A DNA stretch of 64,000 bases from Planctomycetota bacterium (GCA_022446815.1 JAKVCD010000029.1:41512-105511), one strand, 5' to 3'; shown: positions 8,701 through 17,971, counted from the stretch's first letter. Notes: a model not told the origin generated them from the letters alone. Translations and numbers: made by a program.

Positions 8701-9999
8701 ATGCGAGTCGCAGTCGTCGGAAGCGGATATGTCGGATTGGTCGCGGGCACCTGCTTCGCAGAGAGCGGGAACGATGTCATATGCCTAGACATCGATGAGG
8801 AGAAGATCGAGCGGCTGCGCTCGGGCGAGGTCCCGATCTATGAGCCAGGCCTCTCAGAGCTCATGCGCCGAAACATCAGCGACGGCCGCCTGAAGTTCAC
8901 GACTCAATACTCGGAGGCCATTCCTGGAGTCGATGTTGCCTTCATCGCAGTCGGCACCCCCCCTGGCGAAGACGGCAGCGCAGACCTCCAGTACGTGCTG
9001 AGCGCAGCGCGCTCCATCGGTGAGCACATGACGGGCTACGTGACGGTGGTAGACAAGTCGACCGTCCCCGTCGGCACCGCGCGGAAGGTGATGGCCGCAT
9101 TGAAGGAGACCACTGACCACCCCTTCGACGTCGTCAGTAATCCCGAGTTCCTGAAGGAGGGCGCAGCGATCGACGACTTCCTCAAGCCCGACCGCGTCGT
9201 GATCGGCGTAGAGAGCTCCCGAGCAGCCGAAGTGATGATGCAGCTCTATGGACCCTTCGTCCGTACGGGCAACCCGATCTTGGAGATGGACATCGAGTCA
9301 GCCGAGATCACCAAGTACGCGGCCAACGCGATGCTCGCCGCGCGCATCTCCTTCATGAATGAGATCGCGAACCTGTGCGACCGCGTAGGAGCGAACATCG
9401 ACGCGGTGCGAAAAGGGATCGGGACAGATGCCCGCATCGGCTCTCGCTTCTTGTTCGCGGGCTGTGGATATGGGGGCTCCTGCTTCCCTAAAGACGTGAA
9501 AGCGATCATCCGCACTGCGAGCGAGCACGACTATGACTTCCGGATGCTGCGCGCCGTAGAGGAGGTCAACGAGCTCCAGAAGCTTGTACTCGTCAACTAC
9601 GTGAAGGAGCACTTCGGTAACGTCGCTGGCAAGCGCTTCGCGCTCTGGGGACTCGCCTTCAAGCCTGGAACCGACGACATGCGAGAGGCACCCGCTGTCG
9701 TCATCGCTAACGCCCTCCTCGACGAAGGCGCTACGGTCTGCGCCTACGACCCAGAGGCTGTCGAGATGTCTCGCCAGCACTACCTCGGAGACAAGATCGA
9801 CTACGTCGAGCGTCCGATGGACGCGCTCGATGCCGCGGACGGGCTCATCCTAGTCACCGAATGGAACGAGTTCCGTAACCCCGACTTCGCGGCGGTGAAG
9901 GAGCGCATGCGCGAGCCAGTGCTCTTCGACGGGCGCAACATCTGGCGTCGAGACATCCTCGAGAAGCTCGGCTTCACCTACTACGGGATCGGCTGCTAG
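8701..9999 (+). CDS. ugd: UDP-glucose 6-dehydrogenase
   Basis: 432 residues, the full length of the UDP-glucose/GDP-mannose dehydrogenase family. It oxidises UDP-glucose to UDP-glucuronate in two NAD-dependent steps. Seen: N-terminal Rossmann motif GSGYVGLVAGTCFAESG, K205 in EITKYAANAML, and catalytic C261 in GCGYGGSCFPKD. The product feeds uronic-acid-containing polysaccharides, which fits the glycosyltransferase and flippase genes further along. It converges with the short-chain dehydrogenase: the two stop codons share the palindrome CTAG at 9996-9999. Confidence 0.95.
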   Translation: MRVAVVGSGYVGLVAGTCFAESGNDVICLDIDEEKIERLRSGEVPIYEPGLSELMRRNISDGRLKFTTQYSEAIPGVDVAFIAVGTPPGEDGSADLQYVLSAARSIGEHMTGYVTVVDKSTVPVGTARKVMAALKETTDHPFDVVSNPEFLKEGAAIDDFLKPDRVVIGVESSRAAEVMMQLYGPFVRTGNPILEMDIESAEITKYAANAMLAARISFMNEIANLCDRVGANIDAVRKGIGTDARIGSRFLFAGCGYGGSCFPKDVKAIIRTASEHDYDFRMLRAVEEVNELQKLVLVNYVKEHFGNVAGKRFALWGLAFKPGTDDMREAPAVVIANALLDEGATVCAYDPEAVEMSRQHYLGDKIDYVERPMDALDAADGLILVTEWNEFRNPDFAAVKERMREPVLFDGRNIWRRDILEKLGFTYYGIGC

Positions 10000-10880
10000 C
10001 GCTTGGAGCCTGCTGGCCAGCGCAGGACGAGCCCAGTCAGCCAATCACGCAGCGCAGCGGGCGCGAGGAGCCCTGCGTAGAGCTGCAACCAGATGAGATG
10101 CCCCACCGGATAACGTCGACGCGCGAAGGGCGACTCGAGCGCGTGTGAGACACAGCGCGCGACCTTGGAGGCCTCAGGCGCGGTGCGTACAGAGAACTCT
10201 GCGACCTCCTTCATCCGCTCGATTCCCTCCCTGTAGAGAGCCAGTTTCTCTGAGGAGATCTCGCCCTGGAGAGCGGCCGCCGCCCGGTTTGACTTCTCCC
10301 AAATGGGCGTCTTGATCGGGCCGGGCTCAATCAGAGAGACCCGGACACCCCAAGGCGCGAGCTCCATTCTTAGAGCATCTGAATAGGCCTCAAGCGCGAA
10401 CTTAGAGGAGCAGTAAGCCCCCATGAACGGGTTAGAGATCCGCCCCGCGATCGAGCTCATGTTGATGATGCGGCCCCTCGCTGCCCGCAGGCTCGGCAAG
10501 AGGGCCTGGGTGACCGCCGCGTGGCTGAAGAGGTTGACCTCGAACTGTCGCTTCAGCTCCTCGAGGGGGAGCGCCTCGAGCGGGCTCGCGACCACGATCC
10601 CGGCGTTGTTGACTAGTCCGTCAAGGAGGACCCCATCAGCCTCGAGGCGCTCTGCCACGGCGTCGATGTCAGACTCCGAGGTGACGTCAAGCTGAACCGG
10701 CTCTAGTTTCCCTCCCCCGTTGAGCTCCGAAGCCTCCTTACGGATGGACTCGGCGTCCTCTTCCCTGCGGACGCCCGCGAACACGCGGTGACCACGCGCC
10801 GCCAACCTCTGAACGGTCGCGCGCCCGATCCCGGTGGAGGCGCCGCTGACCAAGACGGTCTTCTTTTCGCGGGCGACCAA
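9996..10880 (-). CDS. Short-chain dehydrogenase/reductase
   Basis: 294 residues. The nucleotide-binding motif is GASTGIGRA (13-21), NNAG is at 91-94, the catalytic serine is in NMSSIAG (S142/S143), and the YxxxK pair is Y156/K160 in AYCSSKFALEAY. It is a classical SDR with a hydrophobic C-terminal stretch (about 265-285) that may touch the membrane; the substrate is unknown. The start is a TTG at 10880 with GGAGGAG seven bases upstream. It lies alone on its strand, with a 227-base upstream gap holding several small dyads. Confidence 0.9.
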   Translation of the reverse strand: MVAREKKTVLVSGASTGIGRATVQRLAARGHRVFAGVRREEDAESIRKEASELNGGGKLEPVQLDVTSESDIDAVAERLEADGVLLDGLVNNAGIVVASPLEALPLEELKRQFEVNLFSHAAVTQALLPSLRAARGRIINMSSIAGRISNPFMGAYCSSKFALEAYSDALRMELAPWGVRVSLIEPGPIKTPIWEKSNRAAAALQGEISSEKLALYREGIERMKEVAEFSVRTAPEASKVARCVSHALESPFARRRYPVGHLIWLQLYAGLLAPAALRDWLTGLVLRWPAGSKR

Positions 10881-10976
10881 GGCGAACTCCTCCAGCTAAA
10901 AACCAGGCAGCCCAACCCGGAAGTGCGAGCTGGGCCACCCGTTGATGTTGTGTCTGCTCTGCGCACTCTTCAAAGG

Positions 10977-10998
10977 TCGTCACCGACAGTGGTGACGA
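10977..10998. promoter_or_regulatory. 8-bp perfect inverted repeat, possible operator
   Basis: TCGTCACC (10977-10984), six-base spacer, GGTGACGA (10991-10998). It sits about 100 bases upstream of the TTG start of the short-chain dehydrogenase. Two further small dyads follow in the same gap: CTCAC-GAA-GTGAG (11005-11017) and the palindrome GTGTGCACAC (11045-11054). None is followed by a T-run, so regulator binding is more likely than termination. The role is inferred only from symmetry and position. Confidence 0.35.
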
Positions 10999-11107
10999 AA
11001 GAGCCTCACGAAGTGAGCGCTGAACAACCTCCTCATACACTTTCGTGTGCACACACTTCGAAGAAAAAATGAACGCGAAGTTTTTTGCTGAGCGCGACAA
11101 AGCGGCG

Positions 11108-11827
11108 TCAACCTGCGCGCAGCGCGCGCCTAATCGAACGCGCAAGCGACGAGAGTCGTAAGCGACGACGCAACTCTAGACCACTCGATGTCTCCGCAGC
11201 AGCAGCGAGACTCAAGGCGCACCGGCACTGATGCAGAACTCCTGCCGCTCCCGCGACATCCCCGCGACGTAAGAGTTCACTACCCCAGCGCTCGAAAGCA
11301 TCAATGCGTACGCGAGGTGTCACGCCAGTCAGAGCGACCTCACGCCACACGCGAAGCGCTGACTCCGGCTCACCGCTGCTCGCGAGCGCGACGCCCCGCA
11401 GAACCCGCGCGCGCTCTTGAACACGCGAGGGAGCCTGCACTCCAAACTGCTCCTCCATATATCGCGAGGCCTCCTCAAAGCGCTCAGACGCGATCAGCGC
11501 AGCGCCTACAGCGAGCCACGCACGTTCGCTCCACTCTCCGCCCTGCTGGGTCACGCTCGCCATCAGCGCCGCGACACCCGGCTCATCTAAGCCTGCAGCG
11601 AGCAAGAGCTCTCCCGCGCGTAAGCCGCAGAGCGCCCTGCACTGCGCCGTCTCTCCTCCCCGCGCCCCCACCCTGTAGGCGCGCACCGCAGCGACTCTAG
11701 CGGCCTCCCTGCGGTGAGGCGCAGCGCCACGCATCTCTGCCTTACAGCTGCGTCCATGCTCCGAGGCGTCACAAGCAGACTGCTGCGCTGAGAAGCTGAC
11801 ACAGAGCAGCCAGCCGGCGATCAACAC
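11108..11827 (-). CDS. Hypothetical TPR-like exported protein, partner of ECF sigma
   Basis: 239 residues. A short hydrophobic N-terminus (LIAGWLLCVSFSA) followed by a cysteine suggests export and possibly lipid attachment. The middle is alanine- and glutamate-rich helical hairpins spaced like tetratricopeptide repeats (for example FEEASRYMEEQFG and GEPESALRVWREVAL). No enzyme motif is seen. Its GTG start overlaps the end of the upstream ECF sigma gene by 7 bases (GTGTTGA), so the two are probably translationally coupled. It has no zinc-finger anti-sigma motif and its arginine-rich C-terminus is not recognised. Confidence 0.6.
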   Translation of the reverse strand: MLIAGWLLCVSFSAQQSACDASEHGRSCKAEMRGAAPHRREAARVAAVRAYRVGARGGETAQCRALCGLRAGELLLAAGLDEPGVAALMASVTQQGGEWSERAWLAVGAALIASERFEEASRYMEEQFGVQAPSRVQERARVLRGVALASSGEPESALRVWREVALTGVTPRVRIDAFERWGSELLRRGDVAGAAGVLHQCRCALSLAAAAETSSGLELRRRLRLSSLARSIRRALRAG

Positions 11828-12381
11828 TGAGCTCCTCCGAGCGCCTGGATCACCCTGCGACGGAGCTTCTGTCGAATTCGATAGAGACGACTCTTCACCA
11901 AGGCACGCCGCACCCCAAAGAGCTCGCCGATCGCGGCGGGGCTCATCTGCTGGGTGTAGGCAGCGCGGATCATCCTGCGCTCATGATCAGGGAGCGTACG
12001 AATCGCGCCCTCCAAGAGCGCGGCCAAGCGGCAAGACTCAACCTCCATGTCAGACACCCAGTGGACCGCCTCAACGAACTGAATCTCCGGATCCTCTTCA
12101 CGGCCCTCAGCGACGTCGAGCTCTGCGTGCTCCATGAGGGAGATCCCACGGCGAGCCTCCCTGCTCAAGTGACTCTTCAAGACATTCCACGCGATGCGGT
12201 CGATCCAAGAGTCGATGCGCTGTTCCTCGCGCAGCCCGCCTCGGTAGCGGGCTGCGCGGATCATTGTCTCTTGGACGACGTCATCTACGCAGCTCTTGTC
12301 GCGACTCCAACCAGCGACCTTCTGCTCGATCCTCAACCTCCGCTCTGCGAGTCCGTCCCAGTTTGCATCTCCCTCACTCAC
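11821..12381 (-). CDS. ECF-type RNA polymerase sigma factor
   Basis: 186 residues from the GTG at 12381, chosen because AGGAGG lies five bases upstream; the longer frame to 12489 adds a cysteine-rich leader without support. Region 2 is present (DDVVQETMIRAARYRGG, then IDSWIDRIAWNVLKSHLS). Region 4 has the helix-turn-helix (LPDHERRMIRAAYTQQMSPA, then IGELFGVRRALVKSRLYRIR). It should direct RNA polymerase to a small regulon. The coupled downstream gene is a TPR-like exported protein, not a recognisable anti-sigma factor, so control of its activity is not evident. Confidence 0.88.
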   Translation of the reverse strand: MSEGDANWDGLAERRLRIEQKVAGWSRDKSCVDDVVQETMIRAARYRGGLREEQRIDSWIDRIAWNVLKSHLSREARRGISLMEHAELDVAEGREEDPEIQFVEAVHWVSDMEVESCRLAALLEGAIRTLPDHERRMIRAAYTQQMSPAAIGELFGVRRALVKSRLYRIRQKLRRRVIQALGGAQC

Positions 12382-12577
12382 GATGACCTCCTCCTTCGTT
12401 TTGGCGTTCCGTTCGTGTCCAAACGAACAGACCACACAGAGCGCGGAGAGTCGTGCGAGCCTGATGATGTGGAGAACTTCAACCCTCAACAGCGGAGGGC
12501 AGAGCGGTGACCCCTACGCGTGAGGCTTCCTAGCTCTTTGCTAGGGTGAGGGTCTGCGACCCGCGAAGCCCTTCTCC

Positions 12578-12602
12578 ACATGCGAGCGGGGCGCTCGCGT
12601 GT
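12578..12602. other. Strong hairpin downstream of the TPR gene
   Basis: Ten-base arms ACATGCGAGC (12578-12587) and GCTCGCGTGT (12593-12602) with one G-T pair and a five-base loop. It lies in the 277-base gap between the ECF sigma gene and the stop of the exported TPR protein, on the 3' side of the latter. No T-run follows on either strand, so a transcript-end stabiliser or attenuator is as likely as a terminator. Nothing else stands out in the gap. Confidence 0.4.
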
Positions 12603-12658
12603 CACCGCAGAGCACCCCGCTTGTCAGGCTCGCCGTTGAAGCGGCCTGCGTTCCCCGA

Positions 12659-13771
12659 TCAGCGTCGTCTCGCGAATCCGCGGGCTTCTTGCTCCCACTT
12701 CGAGCCAGGGAACTGCCGGATGACCGCACCGAAGAGCTTGTTCGCGTTCTCAGTCGCCTCCTCAGTCTCCATCATCATGTAGATCCGGCCTGAGTAGACC
12801 ATCGAGCGAGCGACGTAGTTGCTCTCGCCCTTGTGGAGAACTACGACCCTCATGTACGCCTTGAGGGCGTCATTAAGAGTCGCCTTGCTCGCGTCAGTGG
12901 TGGGATTTTTGGCGCCCTCCTCGAAGAGGCAGTCTCCGAGGCCAGACCACGCGATCGCCAGAGTCCGCTGGTCCGACTTGGGGTCCTTCGCGACGCGCTC
13001 GAACACGGCCCTCGCCCCCTCGAAGTCTTTCTCCTGAAGCAACGTCTCGGCGCCGATCGCCTGCGCGCGGTTACGCACGCTCGCAAACTTCGAGCCCGCC
13101 TGGTTGGCGATGCGCTTCAGAGCGTCACGGCGCTTGTCACCGCTCAGCGAGTCGTCGTACATGACCGCTGCGATCTTCGCGTCGAAGTCCCAGCGCTCAG
13201 AGATCCCCTTCTCAGCGACGAGCTGTGAGACGCCCTCGAGGGTCTTCTTCGCCGCGCCGCCGTCTCCGTTAGCGAACTGCACCTCAGCTTTCAGGAGCAA
13301 CGCCGCGGGGATATAGCGAGAGTCAGTGAACTTGGAGATCAGCTTGTTCGTCGCGGCCAAGGTCTCTTCGACCTTCCCCATCGAAGCGTTCAGCTCAGCG
13401 AGTCGCCAGGCAGCGTAAGCCGGCGCCCAGGCAGGTCGCACCCGGCTGCCGCTCTCGATCTTGTTCAGCGCGCCATCGAGATACACCGTTAGATCGCTGA
13501 CCGCGTCAAAGAGCTGGTCATCAGCGACCGCGGTCTCGGCGCGATCGACGAGAGTGGGCATCGTCGTGAAGTCGATTCGGAGCACATCGCTCGAGGGCAT
13601 CGAGGTCTTGTTGCCGCCATCCCTGCGGTAGGTGACCTCCAGGAGGGTCTCCTCAAGGACGGTGCAGTCTTCGATCGTGCTCCCCTCCGTGGTGTGGATG
13701 GTGTCAGCGCTGGAGAGCGCGATGAGGAGTGCAGAGGCCAGGGGGGTCAAGCTGAGGGAGCGATAGGACAT
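12659..13771 (-). CDS. Exported tetratricopeptide-repeat protein
   Basis: 370 residues. The N-terminal signal peptide (SLTPLASALLIALSSADT) is followed by a small beta-rich segment reading TTEGSTIEDCTV and then VLRIDF, typical of planctomycete secreted proteins. From about residue 75 to the end there are TPR-like helical repeats, e.g. APAYAAWRLAELNASMGK, IPAALLLKAEVQFANGDG and IAWSGLGDCLFEEGAKN. It probably is a periplasmic scaffold; no catalytic residues are seen. It stands alone, with 247 bases to the divergent DUF523 gene. That gap contains a perfect palindrome GCCCTGCAGGGC (13940-13951) and nothing else recognisable. Confidence 0.7.
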   Translation of the reverse strand: MSYRSLSLTPLASALLIALSSADTIHTTEGSTIEDCTVLEETLLEVTYRRDGGNKTSMPSSDVLRIDFTTMPTLVDRAETAVADDQLFDAVSDLTVYLDGALNKIESGSRVRPAWAPAYAAWRLAELNASMGKVEETLAATNKLISKFTDSRYIPAALLLKAEVQFANGDGGAAKKTLEGVSQLVAEKGISERWDFDAKIAAVMYDDSLSGDKRRDALKRIANQAGSKFASVRNRAQAIGAETLLQEKDFEGARAVFERVAKDPKSDQRTLAIAWSGLGDCLFEEGAKNPTTDASKATLNDALKAYMRVVVLHKGESNYVARSMVYSGRIYMMMETEEATENANKLFGAVIRQFPGSKWEQEARGFARRR

Positions 13772-14018
13772 GTCTGTTTGGGCTTTGGGCCCATGAGGGC
13801 CGATGGTGTCCGGAGATACCGCGCTAGGAGCCGCTGGTAACGCCTCAGGGCGGCGCTGACCCGGACAAGTGACCGGGCAGGATATGTGCGCCCTGCGATC
13901 GCTGTCAACGTGGAGGGGCCAACGCAGGTAGGCATAGGCGCCCTGCAGGGCCCTCTGTTGGGGGTTAGAATCGGTGCGCTCGCAAGAAGAAAGAGGAACA
14001 GCCCCTTAGGATGCCTCC

Positions 14019-14495
14019 ATGTCACCTGAGGGAGAGCGCGAGCTGCAGCCAGTCCTGGTCAGCGCATGCCTGCTCGGGGCGGAGTGTCGCTATGACGGCG
14101 CTCACAACCATGACGCAGCCCTCACGCGGCTGCTTGAGGAGCGCGGTGAGCGCGCCGTCCCGTACTGCCCAGAAGAGCGCAGCGGTCTAGGGACTCCTCG
14201 ACCACCCGTTTGGATCGAGTCCATAGACGCCGACGCTGTCCTGGCTGGCGAGGCGAGGGTAGTCACCGAAGGAGGCCAAGATGTGAGCGCAGAGTTCCTC
14301 ACCGGCGCGCAGGGCGCCCTCTCCGTCTGTGAAGAGATAGGGGCGACGCGCGCTTACCTCAAGGAGCGATCACCCTCTTGCGGGGTCTGCTCGACTCATG
14401 TCGGCGGCGAGCCCACCGACGGGCCCGGCGTGACGACCGCGCTGCTCCAAAGCGCCGGCGTCGAGGTCGAGGGCGTAGAGGGGCGGCGCCCCTAG
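14019..14495 (+). CDS. DUF523 family protein
   Basis: 158 residues, the usual length for DUF523 (YbbK-like). The family signatures are clear: VSACLLGAECRYDGAHN at the N-terminus, VPYCPEE, GTPRPP, and LKERSPSCGV near the C-terminus. The conserved cysteines in SACLLG, YCPE and PSCG suggest a metal or Fe-S site. The biochemical role of the family is not settled. The gene ends one base before the end of the convergent methyltransferase gene. Confidence 0.88.
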   Translation: MSPEGERELQPVLVSACLLGAECRYDGAHNHDAALTRLLEERGERAVPYCPEERSGLGTPRPPVWIESIDADAVLAGEARVVTEGGQDVSAEFLTGAQGALSVCEEIGATRAYLKERSPSCGVCSTHVGGEPTDGPGVTTALLQSAGVEVEGVEGRRP

Positions 14496-14496
14496 G

Positions 14497-15261
14497 TCAG
14501 TCCTTAGGCTCCGCTACGACGACGACGTGAAAGCCCAGCAGAGAGAGGCCAGGGATCGCGCAGATCACTCGATCGATCGCGAGGAAGAGCCTCGTGAGGA
14601 GCGCGCTGCCTGGGATGAACCTGAGCACACCTAGGTGATCAGGAAAGCCAGCAAAGACATACGCGAGCACGCCATAGCGCTTGACCTTAGTCACGCGAAA
14701 GCCAGCTCGTTCGCAGAGCTCGACGATGCCCTTCTTCGTGAAGCCTTGGTCTCCCACGTCAAAGTGCTCGCTCTTTCGATAGAGGACCCAGCGCGCGAAG
14801 CGGATCAACGGGTTGTCGTTGCAAGGCTCGCTCATAATGAGCCTCCCTCCGCTCCGCAGGGCGGCGCAGCAGTGAGAGAGGAAGCCCACGTGGTCTCGCG
14901 TGTGGTGGAGGCTGCCTTTACAAAACACCACATCGAAGCACTTCGGTTGGAAGGGGAGCCGCTCCGCGTCTCCCGTCACGAGTCGCGCGCCAGGGATGTA
15001 CTCCTCAGAGACGCAGAGCATCGCGTGGCTGATGTCCAGCCCCACAGACCCAGGGTGCTTCTCCTCAAGCTCAGCGAGGAAGAAGCCCGTCCCGCATCCT
15101 AGATCCAAGATCCGAGCCGCTCCTTCAGGCACGTGAGAGATCATCTCAGCGTGCCAGTCCTGCTGAAAAAGCCGCGAGAACTCGAAGCTGTAACGGAACG
15201 CATAGCGCGGGGCGAGGGTGCGGTGCAGCTCGATCTGGGCCTGTGCGTTGGTCACTGACAT
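14497..15261 (-). CDS. Class I SAM-dependent methyltransferase
   Basis: 254 residues. Motif I is ILDLGCGTGFFLAELEEKHP, followed by GLDIS, GDAERLPF and DVVFCKGSLHHTRD, the typical order of the Methyltransf_11/UbiE-like fold. The C-terminal third is hydrophobic (a possible membrane helix in LSLLGFHVVVVA), suggesting a membrane-bound or lipid-like substrate. It lies next to a flippase and a UPF0104 protein, which makes a role in glycan or lipid carrier modification plausible but unproven. Confidence 0.82.
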   Translation of the reverse strand: MSVTNAQAQIELHRTLAPRYAFRYSFEFSRLFQQDWHAEMISHVPEGAARILDLGCGTGFFLAELEEKHPGSVGLDISHAMLCVSEEYIPGARLVTGDAERLPFQPKCFDVVFCKGSLHHTRDHVGFLSHCCAALRSGGRLIMSEPCNDNPLIRFARWVLYRKSEHFDVGDQGFTKKGIVELCERAGFRVTKVKRYGVLAYVFAGFPDHLGVLRFIPGSALLTRLFLAIDRVICAIPGLSLLGFHVVVVAEPKD

Positions 15262-15422
15262 GTGGCTTAGAAGAGGTTGAGGCGATCCTCTTCAGGCCCT
15301 CCATCGTCCAACTCAACGCTTAGACCATCGTGATCTCAGGCTGAACAGCGCCCAGATCCGAAGAATGAACTGGGCGAGCGTGGGAACCGACCCCTCTAGG
15401 TTGGCACCATGCGCCTGACGTC

Positions 15423-16922
15423 GTGCTGAAACACATCGGATCAAACTGGGCCCTGAGCGGCCTCCAGCTCGCCGCGATGATGTGGCTTACGCCCTTCATC
15501 CTCGCAGAGCTCGGGCCGGAGTCGAACGGGGTGTGGGTCACCATCATCTCGATGACGGGCTTCCTATCCCTGTTCGTCATGGGCGTGCCCATGAGCACGG
15601 TCAAGCACATCGCGGAGCACGTCGCGCGGGGCGACACGCAGCGGGCTAACGGCGCGGTCGGGACCAGCGCAGGGATCAGCTTCGCCCTCGCAGGGTGCGC
15701 CCTCGTCGTGAGCGTGCCGCTCTACTTCGCCTTCGAGCGCGGCCTCCTCCTGAGCGACTCTTGGTCTCTCGACGAGGCGACCCTCGGACAAGCGCGCGTC
15801 GCCTGGTGGATCATCACAGCGCAGATCTGCAGCGCCTTCGTGATGCGCTTGCCACTCGCGATCTTCGACGCGCACCGCGACTTCGTCACGCGCAACTTGC
15901 TCCTCGCCGTCGCCCTCGGGCTACGCGTCGCCTTGGCATACGCGCTCCTCACTTGGCGTCCGAGCGTCTCCGCCCTCGCCTGGTGCCCGGTCGGGGTGCA
16001 GCTCTTTGAGTGGGCGGGCGCGCTCATTCTCCTCCGCCGCCGCCACCCAGACATCCGCTTCTCCGTAAAGGCCTTCGACAAGGGCATGGTGCGCGAGATC
16101 GTCGGCTTCAGCCTCTTCGCGACCCTCGTGAACGTCGGGACCATGCTGGCCTTTCGGTCGAACGCCATGGTCATCGGGGTCTTCGGGAGCACCAGCGACG
16201 TCACAGACTTCGACATCGGCAATAAGTTCTTCGAGCCCCTCGTCGGGATCATGATCGCGGTCGCGTCCGTGGTCCTCCCGACGAGCGCTCGCCTAGAGAC
16301 GCAAGGGAGGCGTGGAGAGCTCTCACAAGTCTTCCTGAAGTGGTCAAAGGTGTGTGTTTCGATCGCCCTGCTCGTCGGGGTCTACCTCTTGGTGTTGGGC
16401 CCGCGCTTCCTCGGAGTTTGGATCGAGCCGCGCTATGAGGAGGCCTCCGGCGGCGTCTTGCGCGTGCTCATGGTCTCCTTCCTCTTCTATCTCCCCATTC
16501 GTGGCGTCGCCCTCCCGATCCTCCTCGGGCTCGGCGAGGCCAAGCGACCAGCCATCGGGCTCCTCAGCATGGGCCTGGGCAACATCGCCCTCTCCGTCTA
16601 TCTAGTGCAGAGATACGGGATCATGGGGGTGGCCTACGGCACAGCGATCCCGAACGTGCTCTACGCCCTCTGGGTATTGCGAGACACTTGCCGTGAGCTC
16701 GGGGTCGGCGTCGGCGAATGGTGTGCTCACGTCTTGGGGAAGACGGTCCCGGCCGCGCTCCTTCCAGCCGCGGGGCTCTACTGGCTGCTCATCGAGCGGC
16801 CACCGACCGACATGCTCGGACTCTGCATCGCTGGAGGCGGGAGCGTGGCGCTCTTCGGGCTGCTCTGGGCAGGCTTCGTCTATCGAGGCGACCCTGACTT
16901 CCGGGGCGGAAGCTCTAGTTAG
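15423..16922 (+). CDS. Wzx-like polysaccharide flippase (MOP superfamily)
   Basis: 499 residues with about 12-14 hydrophobic helices spread over the whole length. Polar sites lie inside the first helices (SNWALSGLQLAAMMWLTPF), as in polysaccharide biosynthesis/export proteins. It would flip lipid-linked oligosaccharides across the inner membrane. The start is a GTG at 15423; the nearby ATG at 15409 is out of frame. Its stop overlaps that of the convergent UPF0104 gene by four bases (TTAG). Ugd, two glycosyltransferases and this flippase suggest an envelope polysaccharide pathway scattered over this part of the window. Confidence 0.78.
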   Translation: MLKHIGSNWALSGLQLAAMMWLTPFILAELGPESNGVWVTIISMTGFLSLFVMGVPMSTVKHIAEHVARGDTQRANGAVGTSAGISFALAGCALVVSVPLYFAFERGLLLSDSWSLDEATLGQARVAWWIITAQICSAFVMRLPLAIFDAHRDFVTRNLLLAVALGLRVALAYALLTWRPSVSALAWCPVGVQLFEWAGALILLRRRHPDIRFSVKAFDKGMVREIVGFSLFATLVNVGTMLAFRSNAMVIGVFGSTSDVTDFDIGNKFFEPLVGIMIAVASVVLPTSARLETQGRRGELSQVFLKWSKVCVSIALLVGVYLLVLGPRFLGVWIEPRYEEASGGVLRVLMVSFLFYLPIRGVALPILLGLGEAKRPAIGLLSMGLGNIALSVYLVQRYGIMGVAYGTAIPNVLYALWVLRDTCRELGVGVGEWCAHVLGKTVPAALLPAAGLYWLLIERPPTDMLGLCIAGGGSVALFGLLWAGFVYRGDPDFRGGSSS

Positions 16923-17971
16923 CGCTCGCTCTTAGCGGGAGCGGCCATCCCGAGGTGCCCGAGGAGCCCAAAGAGGATGAGGTTTCCGAGCTGTACCAAG
17001 TGAGCACTGAGCCCCACCGCTAAGGCGAGCTCTGTGTCGATGCCCCAGAGGCTCATCCCTAAGACCCAGCCACCCTCCTGGGTGCCGAAGCCGGCGAAGC
17101 CGTTCACCGGCAAGGTGTTGGCGAGCGACGCAAAGCCCGAGGCCAACACGCTCGGCACCACGACCGCCTCCCCCTCCGGCCAACCAAAGGCAAAGAGCAG
17201 GACCGAGTAGAAGGCGACCACGCCGCTCCAAAGCGCGACCGAGAGGAGCGTGGCCTTGAAGATGCCGCTGCCCGCTCCGGCCTGTTCGAGGGCCTCCCCG
17301 AAGCGACTCACGCCGGCCAAGAGCTTCCCGCCGAGCGAGGTGCGCTCCAGCTGGATCAGGCGAAGGAACCAGCCGAGGAGTGAGACCAAGCGAGTGCGCA
17401 AGATGCAGACCGAGAGGGTGCTGAAGCACATCACCGTGAAGAAGATCCCGTATCCAAAGAGCGCGGAGAACTGGTCTGCGAGCCCTGATGGTGTCTGCTC
17501 CTGGGCCGTGGCCTCACCTCCAGCGTCAAACAAGAGCAACGGACCGAGCAGGGTCACTGCGGCCAAGCAGGCGGATAAGACAAAGAGGTCAAGGAGCCGG
17601 CTCACGAGCAGAGAGGCGACGCTCGCGCGGGCAGGGACCTCGCCCACCTTGGAGGAGTAGAGAACAAAGGTCGCCTCACCAGATTTGAGCGGGAGCACAT
17701 AGGCGGCGAGGTTGTGAGCCGAGCTGACGGATAAGACCTTCCAGAAGGGTGGACGGAGCTCTGTTGGCGTCAGGACTGAGAAGCGCCAGGCGCGGAGGAG
17801 GTAGATGCCTGAGTGGACTGCGAGCGCCGTGAGCCACTGGGCCAGGGTGATGTCACTGATGGTCTCCGTGATATCTGAGAGCTCGACCCCGCCCCAGCGG
17901 ATGAGCGCCCATAAGAGCCCCCCTGCGAGGGCTACTGAGGCGATCAGGCGAGTGGCGCTAGCAAACTTCAT
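16919..17971 (-). CDS. UPF0104 / LPG synthase transmembrane-type flippase-like protein
   Basis: 350 residues with about eight hydrophobic helices. The pattern ALAVHSGIYLLRAWRFSVL, PLKSGEATFVLYSSK and the C-terminal NTLPVNGFAGFGTQEGGW with its GxGxxE-like core is that of the lysylphosphatidylglycerol synthase transmembrane family (PF03706). Relatives without the synthase domain act in lipid translocation or glycan metabolism. No soluble synthase domain is attached, so aminoacyl-lipid synthesis is unlikely. It lies 40 bases after the start of transcription room for the VWA protein gene on the same strand. Confidence 0.82.
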   Translation of the reverse strand: MKFASATRLIASVALAGGLLWALIRWGGVELSDITETISDITLAQWLTALAVHSGIYLLRAWRFSVLTPTELRPPFWKVLSVSSAHNLAAYVLPLKSGEATFVLYSSKVGEVPARASVASLLVSRLLDLFVLSACLAAVTLLGPLLLFDAGGEATAQEQTPSGLADQFSALFGYGIFFTVMCFSTLSVCILRTRLVSLLGWFLRLIQLERTSLGGKLLAGVSRFGEALEQAGAGSGIFKATLLSVALWSGVVAFYSVLLFAFGWPEGEAVVVPSVLASGFASLANTLPVNGFAGFGTQEGGWVLGMSLWGIDTELALAVGLSAHLVQLGNLILFGLLGHLGMAAPAKSER

